Below are positions 15,938-24,460 of a stretch of 64,000 bases of DNA, piece by piece. The stretch lies in the NCBI GenBank assembly GCA_009780825.1, contig WQZH01000001.1, positions 1-64,000 of the forward strand, read 5' to 3'. A program made the translations under genes and the position numbers. Source of the stretch: Desulfobulbus sp. (lineage in GTDB: Bacteria; Desulfobacterota; Desulfobulbia; Desulfobulbales; Desulfobulbaceae). Every line of letters starts with the position of its first letter. Within the stretch, counting starts at the first letter, position 1. Below the pieces are notes generated by a model. It saw only the letters and a list, made by a program, of their open reading frames with translations. It was not told the origin of the DNA and did no database searches.

Positions 15938-17098
15938 TCAGGCGGAGATCCCCCGGAGAATCTCCCGGGAGATGATCAGCCGTTGGATTTCACTGGTGCC
16001 TTCGTAAATGGTCGTAATGCGGGCGTCACGGGCATAGCGTTCGACCGGGAACTCCTGAGTGTATCCGTAACCGCCCAACAATTGCAGGGCATTGTAGCAA
16101 GCCCGGTTGGCGCTCTCGGTGGCGAACAGCTTGGCCATGGATGCCTCCTTGGCAAAGGAACGCCCCTGCTCTTTCCGGAAAGCGGCGTTCAGCAGCAGCA
16201 GGCGGGCCGCTTCCAACTCGGTGTAGGAATCGGCGATCATCCATTGAATCGCCTGAAAATTGCTTATTTTCTGATTGAACTGTACCCGTTCGCTGGCATA
16301 GCGGGTGGCGTAGTCCATGGCAGCCAGCCCCACACCCAAGCCAAGCGAGCCGATGCCGATCCGCCCTCCGGCCAATTCGCCCACCGCAATCCTGAAGCCG
16401 TCGTTCGGCTTGCCCATCATACTTGAGGCCGAAACACGACAATTCTCGAAAACCAGCTCGTTGGTGGCCGAGGCGTGCTGACCCATCTTCTTTTCTTCCT
16501 TGCCGATGGTGAGTCCCGGAGTGCCAGTCTCAATCAGAAAGCAACTGATGCCCTTGCCCTTGGGCGCCTCCTTGTCGGTCACCGCCCAAACAACAAACAC
16601 ACCGGCATAAGGAGCGCTGGTGATGAAAATTTTGGAACCGTTGAGCACAAAGAAATCGCCGTCTTTGACTGCGGTGGTGACCATGCCCGAAGGATCGGAA
16701 CCAGCGGAGTTCTCGGTAAGGCCGAAGCTGCCTGCCGCATACTCGCCCGAACAGATTTTGGGAATGTATTTCTTTTTCTGTTCTTCCGTGCCGATGGCTT
16801 GGATCACCTCGCAGACCATGTTGTTCACCGAGACCGTCACCGCCGTCGAGGCGCAGGCCCGGGCGATTTCGGTCATAGCCACGCTGAAGGCAACTACGCC
16901 GGCTTCCGAGCCACCGTATTCCTCCCTGACGTTGAGCCCCATAAATCCCAGTTCCGCCAGTTTTTTCAGGTTGGCAAGCAGGGTCACCCGATCCTTCTCC
17001 TGATCGAGTCGGGCGGCCACCGGTTCAAGTTCGGATTTGGCAAAATCCCGGGCAGTATCTTGGATGAGTTTTTGTTCCTCGGTTAAATCCAAATTCAT
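15938..17098 (-). CDS. Acyl-CoA dehydrogenase, short-chain type
   Basis: A 386-residue flavoprotein of the acyl-CoA dehydrogenase family, introducing the alpha-beta double bond in acyl-CoA. Visible family features are FGLTENSAGSDPSGM, the central SAPYAGVFVVWAVTD region, LLGGYGYTQEFPVERYARD, and YEGTSEIQRLIISREIL near the end, which includes the catalytic glutamate position of short-chain enzymes. Electrons normally go to electron-transfer flavoprotein; no etf genes are in this window. A GGAGGAG ribosome site precedes the ATG. Butyryl-CoA or glutaryl-type substrates are both possible, and the CoA-transferase neighbours fit either. Confidence 0.9.
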   Translation of the reverse strand: MNLDLTEEQKLIQDTARDFAKSELEPVAARLDQEKDRVTLLANLKKLAELGFMGLNVREEYGGSEAGVVAFSVAMTEIARACASTAVTVSVNNMVCEVIQAIGTEEQKKKYIPKICSGEYAAGSFGLTENSAGSDPSGMVTTAVKDGDFFVLNGSKIFITSAPYAGVFVVWAVTDKEAPKGKGISCFLIETGTPGLTIGKEEKKMGQHASATNELVFENCRVSASSMMGKPNDGFRIAVGELAGGRIGIGSLGLGVGLAAMDYATRYASERVQFNQKISNFQAIQWMIADSYTELEAARLLLLNAAFRKEQGRSFAKEASMAKLFATESANRACYNALQLLGGYGYTQEFPVERYARDARITTIYEGTSEIQRLIISREILRGISA

Positions 17099-17455
17099 GC
17101 TTACTCCTCCTGTTGAATATTCGTGACGGGTACAAGGTGAATAGAAAAACTCTTTCTCCTCCTTTTGTTAAGGCCGCACCCCATCTTCTTTGCCTGCTGC
17201 CATGGGGCGGACTCACAGTTGCACCCCCCAGGCCCGCCGCCACCAACGCCCTTCCCTCCTCCGGTTGTTCCTGGAATGACGGCAAAAACAATCCCGTAAC
17301 TAGCGAGCCCCCTTCTCCTTGCGTTTTCCTTACCTCCATTCCGGGCCGGAGAAGATACACATTCCCTTCTCATCCGATGGGTTAGCCGTTGTATCCGTAA
17401 ACGGCCTGATTGGCGGAACGGGACAGCGCTCTGAATGCATATGCAGAAAACAGGA
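17099..17455. other. Gap between thiolase and acyl-CoA dehydrogenase genes
   Basis: The 357 bases hold no recognisable gene on either strand and no clear hairpin. The length suggests either a separate promoter for the dehydrogenase-transferase genes or the remains of a lost gene. I see nothing more in it than the good ribosome site at its left end. Confidence 0.4.
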
Positions 17456-18631
17456 TCATCGCTTCACGATCATGGCCACAGCCTCTCCTCCCCCGAGGCA
17501 CAGCGACACCAGACCGCTTTTTTTGTCCTGCCGGATCATTTCGTGCATCAGCGTAACCAACAGCCGGCAGCCGCTGGCGCCAATCGGGTGGCCCAAGGCC
17601 ACACTACCGCCATTGACGTTGACTTTGGCCGGGTCGAGGGCCAACGTCTTCAGTGCTGCCACGGTTGAACCGCTGAACGCTTCGTTGATCTCGTAGAGAT
17701 CAATGTCTTCCTTGCTGAGACCCTCTTTGGCCAGACATTTGGGCACCGCCCAAATGGGGGCCACCAGTACGTATTTCATGTCGATGCCATAGGAGGCCTG
17801 GGCACCGATGGTGGCCATGATCGTGCAGCCCAACGCCTCGGCCTTTTCTCTGCTCATCACCACGACTGCGGCGGCGCCGTCGGAAATGATCGAGGCATTG
17901 CCGGCGGTGGTAACCCCACCTTGCTTGAAGGCCGGCTTCATCTTGGCCAACTGTTCGTAGCTGGTTGCCTGGGGGCACTCGTCCTGACGAAACACCTTCG
18001 GATCGCCTTTGCGCTGCGGGAGTTCCACGGCCACGATCTCGTCCTCGAACTTGCCGGCAGCCTGCGCTGCCAATGTCCGCCGGTAGGATTCGGCAGCATA
18101 CCGGTCCTGATCCTCACGGCTGACCTCGTAGCGTTCGGAGCACAATTCGTTGGAAATACCCATGTGGAAGTCGTTGACGATATCCCACAGGCCGTCGTGC
18201 ACCATGTGGTCGTGCAAGGTGGCATCGCCCATACGGTAGCCGAAGCGCGCCTTCTTCAGGAAATAGGGCGCCATACTCATGTTCTCCATACCTCCGGCAA
18301 CCACCACATCGGCATCGCCTGTCTGTACCGCCTGGGCCGCCAACATTACGGCTTTCAACCCGGAACCGCAAACCTTGTTCACGGTGACTGCCTCTACCTC
18401 CCAGGGCATACCGGCCTCAACAGCCGCCTGCTTGGCCGGGTTCTGACCATACCCGCAGGGAAGCACCATACCCATAATCGCCTCGTTCACCTCTTCCTTG
18501 GCAATACCGGCACGACGAATGGCCTCGGCAATGACGATACCCCCCAATTTGGTGCCGCCCATGGCAGCCAAAGTGCCGTTGAAACTGCCCAGAGGTGTCC
18601 TGACCGCGCTGACGATCACTGCTTCTCGCAT
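17456..18631 (-). CDS. Acetyl-CoA acetyltransferase (thiolase)
   Basis: A 391-residue thiolase of the biosynthetic-size class. The three catalytic residues are at classic positions: nucleophile Cys88 (NKVCGSGLKA), His348 (VALGHPIGASG) and base Cys378 (LCLGGGEAV). It interconverts two acetyl-CoA and acetoacetyl-CoA, or cleaves 3-ketoacyl-CoA in beta-oxidation. AAAGGAGG lies upstream of the start. It is the first gene of a same-strand set with an acyl-CoA dehydrogenase and a CoA-transferase, which argues for degradation of a short-chain acid; enoyl-CoA hydratase and hydroxyacyl-CoA dehydrogenase are absent here and must be elsewhere. Confidence 0.92.
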   Translation of the reverse strand: MREAVIVSAVRTPLGSFNGTLAAMGGTKLGGIVIAEAIRRAGIAKEEVNEAIMGMVLPCGYGQNPAKQAAVEAGMPWEVEAVTVNKVCGSGLKAVMLAAQAVQTGDADVVVAGGMENMSMAPYFLKKARFGYRMGDATLHDHMVHDGLWDIVNDFHMGISNELCSERYEVSREDQDRYAAESYRRTLAAQAAGKFEDEIVAVELPQRKGDPKVFRQDECPQATSYEQLAKMKPAFKQGGVTTAGNASIISDGAAAVVVMSREKAEALGCTIMATIGAQASYGIDMKYVLVAPIWAVPKCLAKEGLSKEDIDLYEINEAFSGSTVAALKTLALDPAKVNVNGGSVALGHPIGASGCRLLVTLMHEMIRQDKKSGLVSLCLGGGEAVAMIVKR

Positions 18632-19531
18632 AATTCGTTCCTCCTTTTACCAATGATTTCGCTTTAATGTGTGCGCGGGAATTTCGCCGCCCACCATCGA
18701 ACCAGGATACTGCGACGATCTATATATGCGCCTGTCATCCATGTTTAAAAACAGGCTTTCTCTTTTCCATGATCGCGGTTGTCGCTTCCTTTCGTCCCCA
18801 GATGGCAAAAGGCGCATCCAACCAACGGACTTCGTGGACGATACCCGCAATACCCGATTTGCTGTCCGTGCGCAACCGCCATTACATCACAAGCCAGCGC
18901 CAATGCACCGCCCTGGGAAAGGGGCGGCCGGCGATGACCAGTTTTCCCAGCATTCCCAAAGATTCGAAGGCGGATTGGTCTTCCTGAAAACAGGCGCAGG
19001 CGCTGATCAGTCAATCCTATGTATGTATGCGCGCGCCGTACCAACGAAAATTCAAGGAATATCCTATTGACTTGTCGAACAACAACATGAAGCAAAAAAG
19101 CGCGTGGGAGTGGGAGAAAAATTCTGTACAAGGGAGAAGATCATGGCGTCTGGCGTTTACCCGAACATCCCATCTCTGAAGGAGACAACCATAATCCAAG
19201 GGGATTATCTATCGCTACGCTTGACGAAGTGAAAGACCTTTTACATGAGACCGCGATTTTTTTTCAACCCGCCCCCTGATCCCGGTGCATGCACAAAAAA
19301 GACCGAGCCTGCCGCTTTTCCAAAGAATGGCGAGCCGTGTAGAGGCAAAAAATACAAGGGTGAAGGATTGTGCGGGAAGAGATCCGCAGGCAGACGCATC
19401 ATGCGCCCGGAACAGGCGACACCGCCATGGTGCGGGCGGCGCACGGACGGCACTATGTGCGGAAGGAAGATGATCAGCGGGGATTGCGGGAACAGCCGGT
19501 AGCAGGAGAAAAAAAGCGGAGGGGACCGAAC
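18632..19531. other. Long intergenic region between the thiolase gene and the cytochrome terminator
   Basis: About 900 bases without a recognised gene. A 29-codon frame at 19143-19232 (MASGVYPNIPSLKETT) has a GGGAGAAG site before it but resembles nothing known to me. Other frames are short and of unlikely composition. The thiolase promoter should lie in the first 150 bases; I find no copy of the FadR-like site there. Confidence 0.4.
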
Positions 19532-19554
19532 GGGGCTGGTCTAAGACCAGCCCC
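19532..19554 (-). terminator. Intrinsic terminator of the ferredoxin-cytochrome genes
   Basis: A perfect ten-base-pair stem, GGGGCTGGTC-TAA-GACCAGCCCC, starts 20 bases after the cytochrome stop codon. On the minus strand a run of seven T follows after about 15 bases. The distance to the T run is longer than ideal, but the position directly downstream of the operon supports termination. Confidence 0.7.
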
Positions 19555-19574
19555 GGCATCAGGCGCAATCAATG

Positions 19575-20273
19575 TTATTCCTTTCCGCAGGCAGCCTTCT
19601 TGGACATTTTTTCCACTCCCTTGCTTCCGATGTGGCAGGAAGTACAACGGGTATTGGCGGCAAAGGAGATATTGCCGTTGTGGCAGACACCGCAATACCT
19701 GCCAGCATAGAGCGCCCGCATGTTAAATTTGCCGAGTTGTTCTTCGGCGGCTCCCCGGCGCATCTCAAATTCTTTGTCGTGACAGCTGGCGCAATCCAAC
19801 CCCAGGCCGACATGTTCCTTATGCTTGAACAACACGCCTTTGACCGGCCGGTTGAACACGACGATCTCCGGTTGCTTCATATCGCTGCCATGGCATTTTT
19901 TGCAGGTCTCCGGCCCGGTGGTATTGAACGCGGTCGTACCGTTGTGGCAGGAACCGCAATATTTACCGGCATCCAACGAGGCCATATTGTAATCACCCTT
20001 GGCTTTCGCGGCTCCCAACTTACGGTCGAACAGACTCGGATGACAACTGTCGCACGTCAAACCAGCCGCCACCACATGGGTCTTGTGGCTGAACATGTTC
20101 TTGACTGATTCCATCTCGATGATCTGCGTATTACCAAACGATTCGTACTGCTTCACCGGGACGGCTTTGTCAGCGGGGCTGGTCGTCGGAGCGGCATCTT
20201 GTTCCTTCGCCACGGAAGTTCCCACGGTCGCGACAAACCACAGGGCAGCGATCAAAAGCATCTTCACTTTCAT
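19575..20273 (-). CDS. Periplasmic hexaheme c-type cytochrome, two triheme modules
   Basis: A 232-residue secreted cytochrome (signal MKVKMLLIAALWFVATVG...). Six CxxCH heme sites begin at Cys74, 106, 124, 161, 194 and 210. Residues 61-128 and 150-214 are an internal duplication with the shared pattern F-x-HK-x-HV, LxCxxCH, GAA, NM, AG-x-YCGxCHNG and CxxCH, so the protein is a tandem pair of triheme class III/c7-like modules. It should carry electrons in the periplasm. It follows a four-cluster ferredoxin gene by 19 bases, and the pair resembles the electron-transfer part of Qrc or Nrf-type complexes; QrcA is likewise a hexaheme cytochrome. Confidence 0.9.
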   Translation of the reverse strand: MKVKMLLIAALWFVATVGTSVAKEQDAAPTTSPADKAVPVKQYESFGNTQIIEMESVKNMFSHKTHVVAAGLTCDSCHPSLFDRKLGAAKAKGDYNMASLDAGKYCGSCHNGTTAFNTTGPETCKKCHGSDMKQPEIVVFNRPVKGVLFKHKEHVGLGLDCASCHDKEFEMRRGAAEEQLGKFNMRALYAGRYCGVCHNGNISFAANTRCTSCHIGSKGVEKMSKKAACGKE

Positions 20274-20292
20274 ATTGTTCTCCTTTTACCCT

Positions 20293-21060
20293 TTATATGT
20301 CCAAAGTCACATTCATATAAAACACGTTGGGCAAAGCGCCAGTCTCAGGGCGCAGGACCCACACCGTGGTCTCCGGTTGATGCACGAGCTTGTACACTTC
20401 GCTGTTCGGGTCGCTGAGGTCGCCAAAGACCCTGACTTTAGCGGGGCAAGCTTCGACGCAGGCCGTATCCTTCATGCCCTTGGTGAGACGAGTATCCCAG
20501 CAAAAATTGCATTTGTCCACCGCCCGGCGCTCTTCATTGAAATAGCGGGCATTATACGGGCATGCCGCCATACATGTTTTGCAACCGATGCATTTCTTGC
20601 TTTCCATCATGACAATGCCGGTGACTTTGTCTTTGTAGGTCGCCACGGTCGGACAAACGCGCACACAGGGTGGTTCGTTGCACTGGTTGCAGAGGACGGG
20701 CATGAAAATCGTCTCTTTTTCCTGAGGGCCGATATTTCGGGTCCGTTCGAGAATTCTGGTCCTCCAGCCATAGTGCGGCACATGGTTGGTCTGGATGCAG
20801 GCATCCATGCAACGCTCGCAGTCAACGCACAGATTTTGCCGCATGACCATGCTGTAGTGAGGGCTGTAAGCATGTCGTTTATCCTGCGGCATGGAAGCCA
20901 CGGCGCCTTTTGCGCCACGGACAGAGGTCAGCGACAAGATCGTTCCCCCCATGAACAATCCGGTGATGGCTAGCCCGGCACGCAGAAAGGTGCGGCGTTC
21001 CAGGGAAGGGAGGTCGTCCACCCCTTCATTGGTTAATTTTTCCAGCTCGTTAATGTTCAT
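20293..21060 (-). CDS. Tat-exported ferredoxin-like protein with four 4Fe-4S clusters
   Basis: A 255-residue iron-sulfur subunit of the DmsB/PsrB/NrfC/HybA group. Sixteen cysteines form four sets: 78, 81, 84, 88; 124, 127, 132, 136; 157, 160, 163, 167; and 184, 187, 201, 205. A twin-arginine signal (ERRTFLRAG at 21-29 with a hydrophobic segment after it) sends the folded protein to the periplasmic face. Partners in such complexes are an NrfD-type membrane protein and usually a catalytic or cytochrome subunit; both an NrfD gene (upstream, across the MerR gene) and a hexaheme cytochrome (downstream) are present. A FadR-like site lies 84 bases before the start. Confidence 0.9.
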   Translation of the reverse strand: MNINELEKLTNEGVDDLPSLERRTFLRAGLAITGLFMGGTILSLTSVRGAKGAVASMPQDKRHAYSPHYSMVMRQNLCVDCERCMDACIQTNHVPHYGWRTRILERTRNIGPQEKETIFMPVLCNQCNEPPCVRVCPTVATYKDKVTGIVMMESKKCIGCKTCMAACPYNARYFNEERRAVDKCNFCWDTRLTKGMKDTACVEACPAKVRVFGDLSDPNSEVYKLVHQPETTVWVLRPETGALPNVFYMNVTLDI

Positions 21061-21143
21061 TCCATGCCCTCAACAGAAAAATAATAAAGACGAGTCGAGT
21101 ACCTTGTGCTCCAAGACCCTGTTGCGGCGCAAGCAAGCCCGCA

Positions 21144-21161
21144 AATGAATGCCCACTCATT
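21144..21161. promoter_or_regulatory. FadR-like operator upstream of the ferredoxin-cytochrome genes
   Basis: The 18-base sequence AATGAATGCCCACTCATT has the form AATGA-N5-CACTCATT, identical in fixed positions and spacing to the site in front of the TetR-family gene. It matches 11 of the 16 fixed positions of the Bacillus FadR consensus TGAATGAnTAnTCATTCA as I recall it. It lies in the 206-base gap between merR and the ferredoxin gene, where a promoter for the ferredoxin and cytochrome genes is expected. Binding is inferred from the match, not shown. Confidence 0.5.
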
Positions 21162-21266
21162 AATTCTTAAAAACAACACGGGAACATACTTCAAAACCTT
21201 GAGAAGAGCAAGTTCCCAAAATATGACAGCCCTCTGTCTTGTTGCGGTAAGACGACCGGCGTTTTT

Positions 21267-21686
21267 TTACCCGGAGTGTTCGCGCTTCTGCCTTTCCAGC
21301 TCACTCCCCTCCTCCCCGGCGGCCTTCTTTTCCCCGGCCTGGGACATGGCCCGCATGGCTGTTCTCTCAACCTTGGCCGCGCACCGTTCATGGATCGCCG
21401 CAGGACAACCGGCCACTTCCCAACAGGGAATGTGATCCAGTAATTTTTTCAACCCGGGTATGCTGATACCTTCCTCATGAATAAATGTCCGCAAACAAGT
21501 GACCCAGCGAATGTCATCGGCGGAAAATATCCGTCGATTGCCTGCCATGGCAGGCTTGATCAAACTTTCCTGTTCGTAAATCCGCAACGTTCGAGGATGC
21601 ACGTTCAACAATTTGCCAGCTACACCGATCGGATAGATCGGCACGCCTGATCGAATCGCCTGAATTTCCGTTTTCTTTCTCGCCAT
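21267..21686 (-). CDS. MerR-family regulator with C-terminal cysteine motif
   Basis: A 139-residue regulator. Residues 17-85 are a MerR DNA-binding domain (IGVAGKLLNVHPRTLRIYE, then RRIFSADDIRWV) of the HspR-like branch. After the dimer helix comes CWEVAGC...C with Cys88, 94 and 102, plus Cys64 in the DNA-binding domain. A C-terminal CWE motif is, from memory, frequent in MerR proteins of sulfate reducers and could hold a metal or Fe-S cluster. The gene lies between nrfD and the ferredoxin gene on the same strand, so it may control the complex. The last 35 residues are charged and probably disordered. Confidence 0.8.
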   Translation of the reverse strand: MARKKTEIQAIRSGVPIYPIGVAGKLLNVHPRTLRIYEQESLIKPAMAGNRRIFSADDIRWVTCLRTFIHEEGISIPGLKKLLDHIPCWEVAGCPAAIHERCAAKVERTAMRAMSQAGEKKAAGEEGSELERQKREHSG

Positions 21687-21734
21687 ACCGCCTTCCTGTC
21701 AACGAGGAGCATCAGGATGGGCACAGAATCGCCA

Positions 21735-22928
21735 TCAATGGTCTTCGGACAGATGACCACGAAACAGCCGCTCGCCCATCATGAAGAGAATGGTGCAGAA
21801 AGTGAATCCGGACAGCGTCACCATCCACTCGTGCAGTGTCGGCGTATAGGGCAGAATATGGGGCAGATCGACGATGTTCAGCTCATGGAAACCAGGAATG
21901 CTCAAGCCCATGACCACCAAATCGTAACGCATGACAAAAATGCCCACAATACTTGCCGCCGAGCCGATGGCCATGGCAGTCAAATTCCTGGCGCGGACCG
22001 CAAGAATGATCAGCAGAGGAATCGTCAAGCCCAGCGCCACTTCCCCGTACCAGAAGTTGTGGGCAAAGGGGCCGTCGAGCAGAGCCATGAAGGCCTCGTA
22101 TTCTCCCGGCGGATGCCCGGCAAGGCCGGCGATGCACTTCCAGGTGGTGAAAAACATGATGACGATGTAGAGCAGAGCTCCCAGTTTGGCTACCGACCGG
22201 AGGGATTCCTGCAACTGCTCGCTCATCTTCCAGCCATTGATTTTGTATCCGAGCCAATGGAAGAAGATGACCGTGGCGCAACCGGACATCATGGCCGAAA
22301 CGATGAAGTAGATCGGCATGTACGGCCCATGCCAGTATTCCCGGCCATTCAGCAGACCGAAGACCGCGCCCAGATTGGAGTGGGCGGCGACACCCGAAAT
22401 CACTCCCAGCAAGCCACACATCCCGGCAATTTTGTGGCGCCCGGCCTGGAGCAGAGCGAACTCTATCAGCATAAAGACGAGATAGGCCCCGTACAGCGTT
22501 CCCATCCACCAGATATTGGATGTGAGATTAGGCGAAATGACGTTGTATACCGCCATTCTCCAAGGGTTCTCGATCTCGAAAAAGATCACCAGAAAACCGG
22601 ATACGATGGTGGCGATGGCCAGATAAACCGAGCGTTTGGCGATCGGTTTGAAGGCGGCAAAACCGAAGACATGACCGATGGACGAAACCAGGCAAAGCCC
22701 GGTCGAGGTGACGACGAAGAACACATAGGCCGCAAGCATCAAGCCCCACGGTATCTCACGGGTGACGCCATAGGCATGCTCATGGCCGATCAACATCGCG
22801 TGCACCCCAAAACCAATACCCACGATGGTCAGGAGCCAGAACAGGCCGATGGTCCCGTTATACAGCTTCGATTGGCTCCCTTCAAGCCCTCCTTCCTGGG
22901 GCAAGACCTTTGCTAACATCGCCTTCAT
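21735..22928 (-). CDS. NrfD/PsrC-family membrane subunit of a quinone-linked oxidoreductase
   Basis: A 397-residue integral membrane protein with about ten hydrophobic segments, of the NrfD/PsrC/HybB type. Such subunits carry the menaquinone site and pass electrons to or from a periplasmic ferredoxin subunit. No cofactor-binding motif is expected in it. A GGAGGAAGAGG site precedes the start. It is the first gene of a minus-strand group that continues with merR, the four-cluster ferredoxin and the hexaheme cytochrome. Which direction electrons flow (menaquinone to cytochrome or back) is not decided by the sequence. Confidence 0.87.
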   Translation of the reverse strand: MKAMLAKVLPQEGGLEGSQSKLYNGTIGLFWLLTIVGIGFGVHAMLIGHEHAYGVTREIPWGLMLAAYVFFVVTSTGLCLVSSIGHVFGFAAFKPIAKRSVYLAIATIVSGFLVIFFEIENPWRMAVYNVISPNLTSNIWWMGTLYGAYLVFMLIEFALLQAGRHKIAGMCGLLGVISGVAAHSNLGAVFGLLNGREYWHGPYMPIYFIVSAMMSGCATVIFFHWLGYKINGWKMSEQLQESLRSVAKLGALLYIVIMFFTTWKCIAGLAGHPPGEYEAFMALLDGPFAHNFWYGEVALGLTIPLLIILAVRARNLTAMAIGSAASIVGIFVMRYDLVVMGLSIPGFHELNIVDLPHILPYTPTLHEWMVTLSGFTFCTILFMMGERLFRGHLSEDH

Positions 22929-23738
22929 GACACCTCTTCCTCCTTTGCCGAGGCCGACACGCCCAGTCTGCCATCGCCTCTGCAGTTCATTGCTTGCCCC
23001 ATTGGCCTATCCACACAATCCCGACAAGATCCGTTGCTTTTTCCCTTTCGGCCGAAGAGCCGGCTTGATCCCGGATCGAACAGCGCAGGCAGCAACGCCC
23101 TTAAACCAGAAAAACGAAATCGCTTCCACACCCGGACCCGGCTCTGCGGGCTGCCCCGGCGATCTGGAACCTTGCTTGTTCCCAGGTACGACGCCGTGGT
23201 CATTGTTCCCGCAGTCAACCTCACCCCTGTTTCAATACTGCAGCAAGAATCTTAATATCCGGCTCTTGACCGGCTGTCAAGAAAATCTCCAGTCGATTAT
23301 AAGAAAAATCTAAATTATATTATTATGTTATCAGTTATAAACAATTATGAATTTAAACAAAATAATAATTTATCAATAAATCCACAGTCAATCTTGCCAA
23401 TGCTGGGCATCGAATGGTGCTCCCATGTTCGGCAAAACCCTCATCCTGACAACCAGCAGCAAGACGCATATACCCGCAGAGAGAGAAAAAACTTCCCCAC
23501 ATCAACTGGCAACAGGACGATTCATGCCTCTGCCTGCCTCCAGGCGACCGCGCTCTGTTTCCCGATCCCCTTCGTCATCTTCCAGACAAAATCTCTCCTT
23601 AGTCAAGGAATTGTTCGACCGAAAATCCCTGTCTTGGACTGGAGCCTTTTGCCGGGAAGAGATCGCCGCGCAACATGAGCCGGGACAAGATTCGGGCATT
23701 TTCCTTGACAAGGTATCCAGCAAGCTGTTAGCTTTTTT
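22929..23738. other. Divergent intergenic region with an AT-rich core
   Basis: About 810 bases precede the TetR-family gene on one side and nrfD on the other. Positions 23290-23400 are strikingly AT-rich compared with the surrounding GC-rich sequence, as expected of a promoter or curved DNA. A possible promoter for the TetR gene is TTGACA at 23705-23710 with a weak -10 near 23728. I recognise no gene on either strand. Confidence 0.45.
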
Positions 23739-23758
23739 GGAATGAGGATTCACTCATT
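23739..23758. promoter_or_regulatory. FadR-like operator in front of the TetR-family gene
   Basis: GGAATGAGGATTCACTCATT lies 31 bases before the start codon. It matches 13 of 16 fixed positions of the Bacillus FadR consensus TGAATGAnTAnTCATTCA (recalled, not searched) and is an inverted repeat, AATGAG/CTCATT. It sits just after a possible TTGACA promoter, a good place for autorepression. The same AATGA-N5-CACTCATT form occurs at 21144. Confidence 0.55.
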
Positions 23759-23789
23759 TTTACGGCCCTTGCCTGCATCAACATGGTAA

Positions 23790-24380
23790 ATGAAATCAAC
23801 GGATAAGCACAGAAAGATCATTCGCGCCGCCACCAAGGTTTTTGCCAAGAAAGGCTTCTTCAACGCCAGGATCTCCGACATCGCCAAAGAAGCCAAGGTG
23901 GCCGATGGCACCATTTACCTGTACTTCAACAATAAATTCGACATTCTCCTCTGCGTCTTCGAACAGGAACTCGGCAAACTGATTGAACATGTCAACCTGT
24001 TGCTCGACAAAGAAACCAGCGCCAAAGCCAAACTGGAAATCTTCATCACCAACCATCTCGAAGAGATGAAGAAAAACCGCTATCTCGCCGAGGTCATCCA
24101 TATCGAGCTGCGTCAGACAGCCAAAATCATCCGGGAATACAGAAAAAATACCTTCAACGACTACCTGAAAATCATTGGCGTCATTATCGAACAGGGGCAA
24201 AACGAGGGGACGTTCCGCAGGGATATCCAACCGGACGTTGTCCAGCAGGTCGTATTTGGCGCCTTGGATGAAATTTCCATCTGCTGGCACACGGGCAGTT
24301 CCTGGCCCTACACTCCGGAAGAGGTCAGTGCCCAACTGACCAGCCTGTTCCAAACCGGTCTGCTGATACCGGCAACCTGA
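23790..24380 (+). CDS. TetR-family regulator, FadR-like
   Basis: A 196-residue TetR regulator. The N-terminal helix-turn-helix (KIIRAATKVFAKKGFFNAR, then DIAKEAKVADGTIYLYFNNK) and the C-terminal region resemble Bacillus FadR (YsiA), which represses fatty-acid oxidation genes and is released by long-chain acyl-CoA. A FadR-like palindrome lies 31 bases upstream. Its neighbours are an NrfD-ferredoxin-cytochrome cluster, with thiolase and acyl-CoA dehydrogenase genes about 5 kb away, so it may link electron disposal to fat or acid oxidation. The ligand is inferred from the resemblance only. Confidence 0.82.
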   Translation: MKSTDKHRKIIRAATKVFAKKGFFNARISDIAKEAKVADGTIYLYFNNKFDILLCVFEQELGKLIEHVNLLLDKETSAKAKLEIFITNHLEEMKKNRYLAEVIHIELRQTAKIIREYRKNTFNDYLKIIGVIIEQGQNEGTFRRDIQPDVVQQVVFGALDEISICWHTGSSWPYTPEEVSAQLTSLFQTGLLIPAT

Positions 24381-24460
24381 CATCTCCCTTATTCGCTGCC
24401 CCCTCTCTCTGGGCTGTCTGCCTCTCCGGCCCACAGCCGCCTCTTCCTCCCGCCTGCCGC

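Noticed and set aside
18632-18760. Possible FadR-like site before the thiolase gene
   Set aside because: AATGA and AATG half-sites occur but without the inverted partner at the right spacing.
19143-19232. A 29-codon ORF with a fair ribosome site
   Set aside because: Too short and without recognisable similarity; mentioned only within the intergenic entry.
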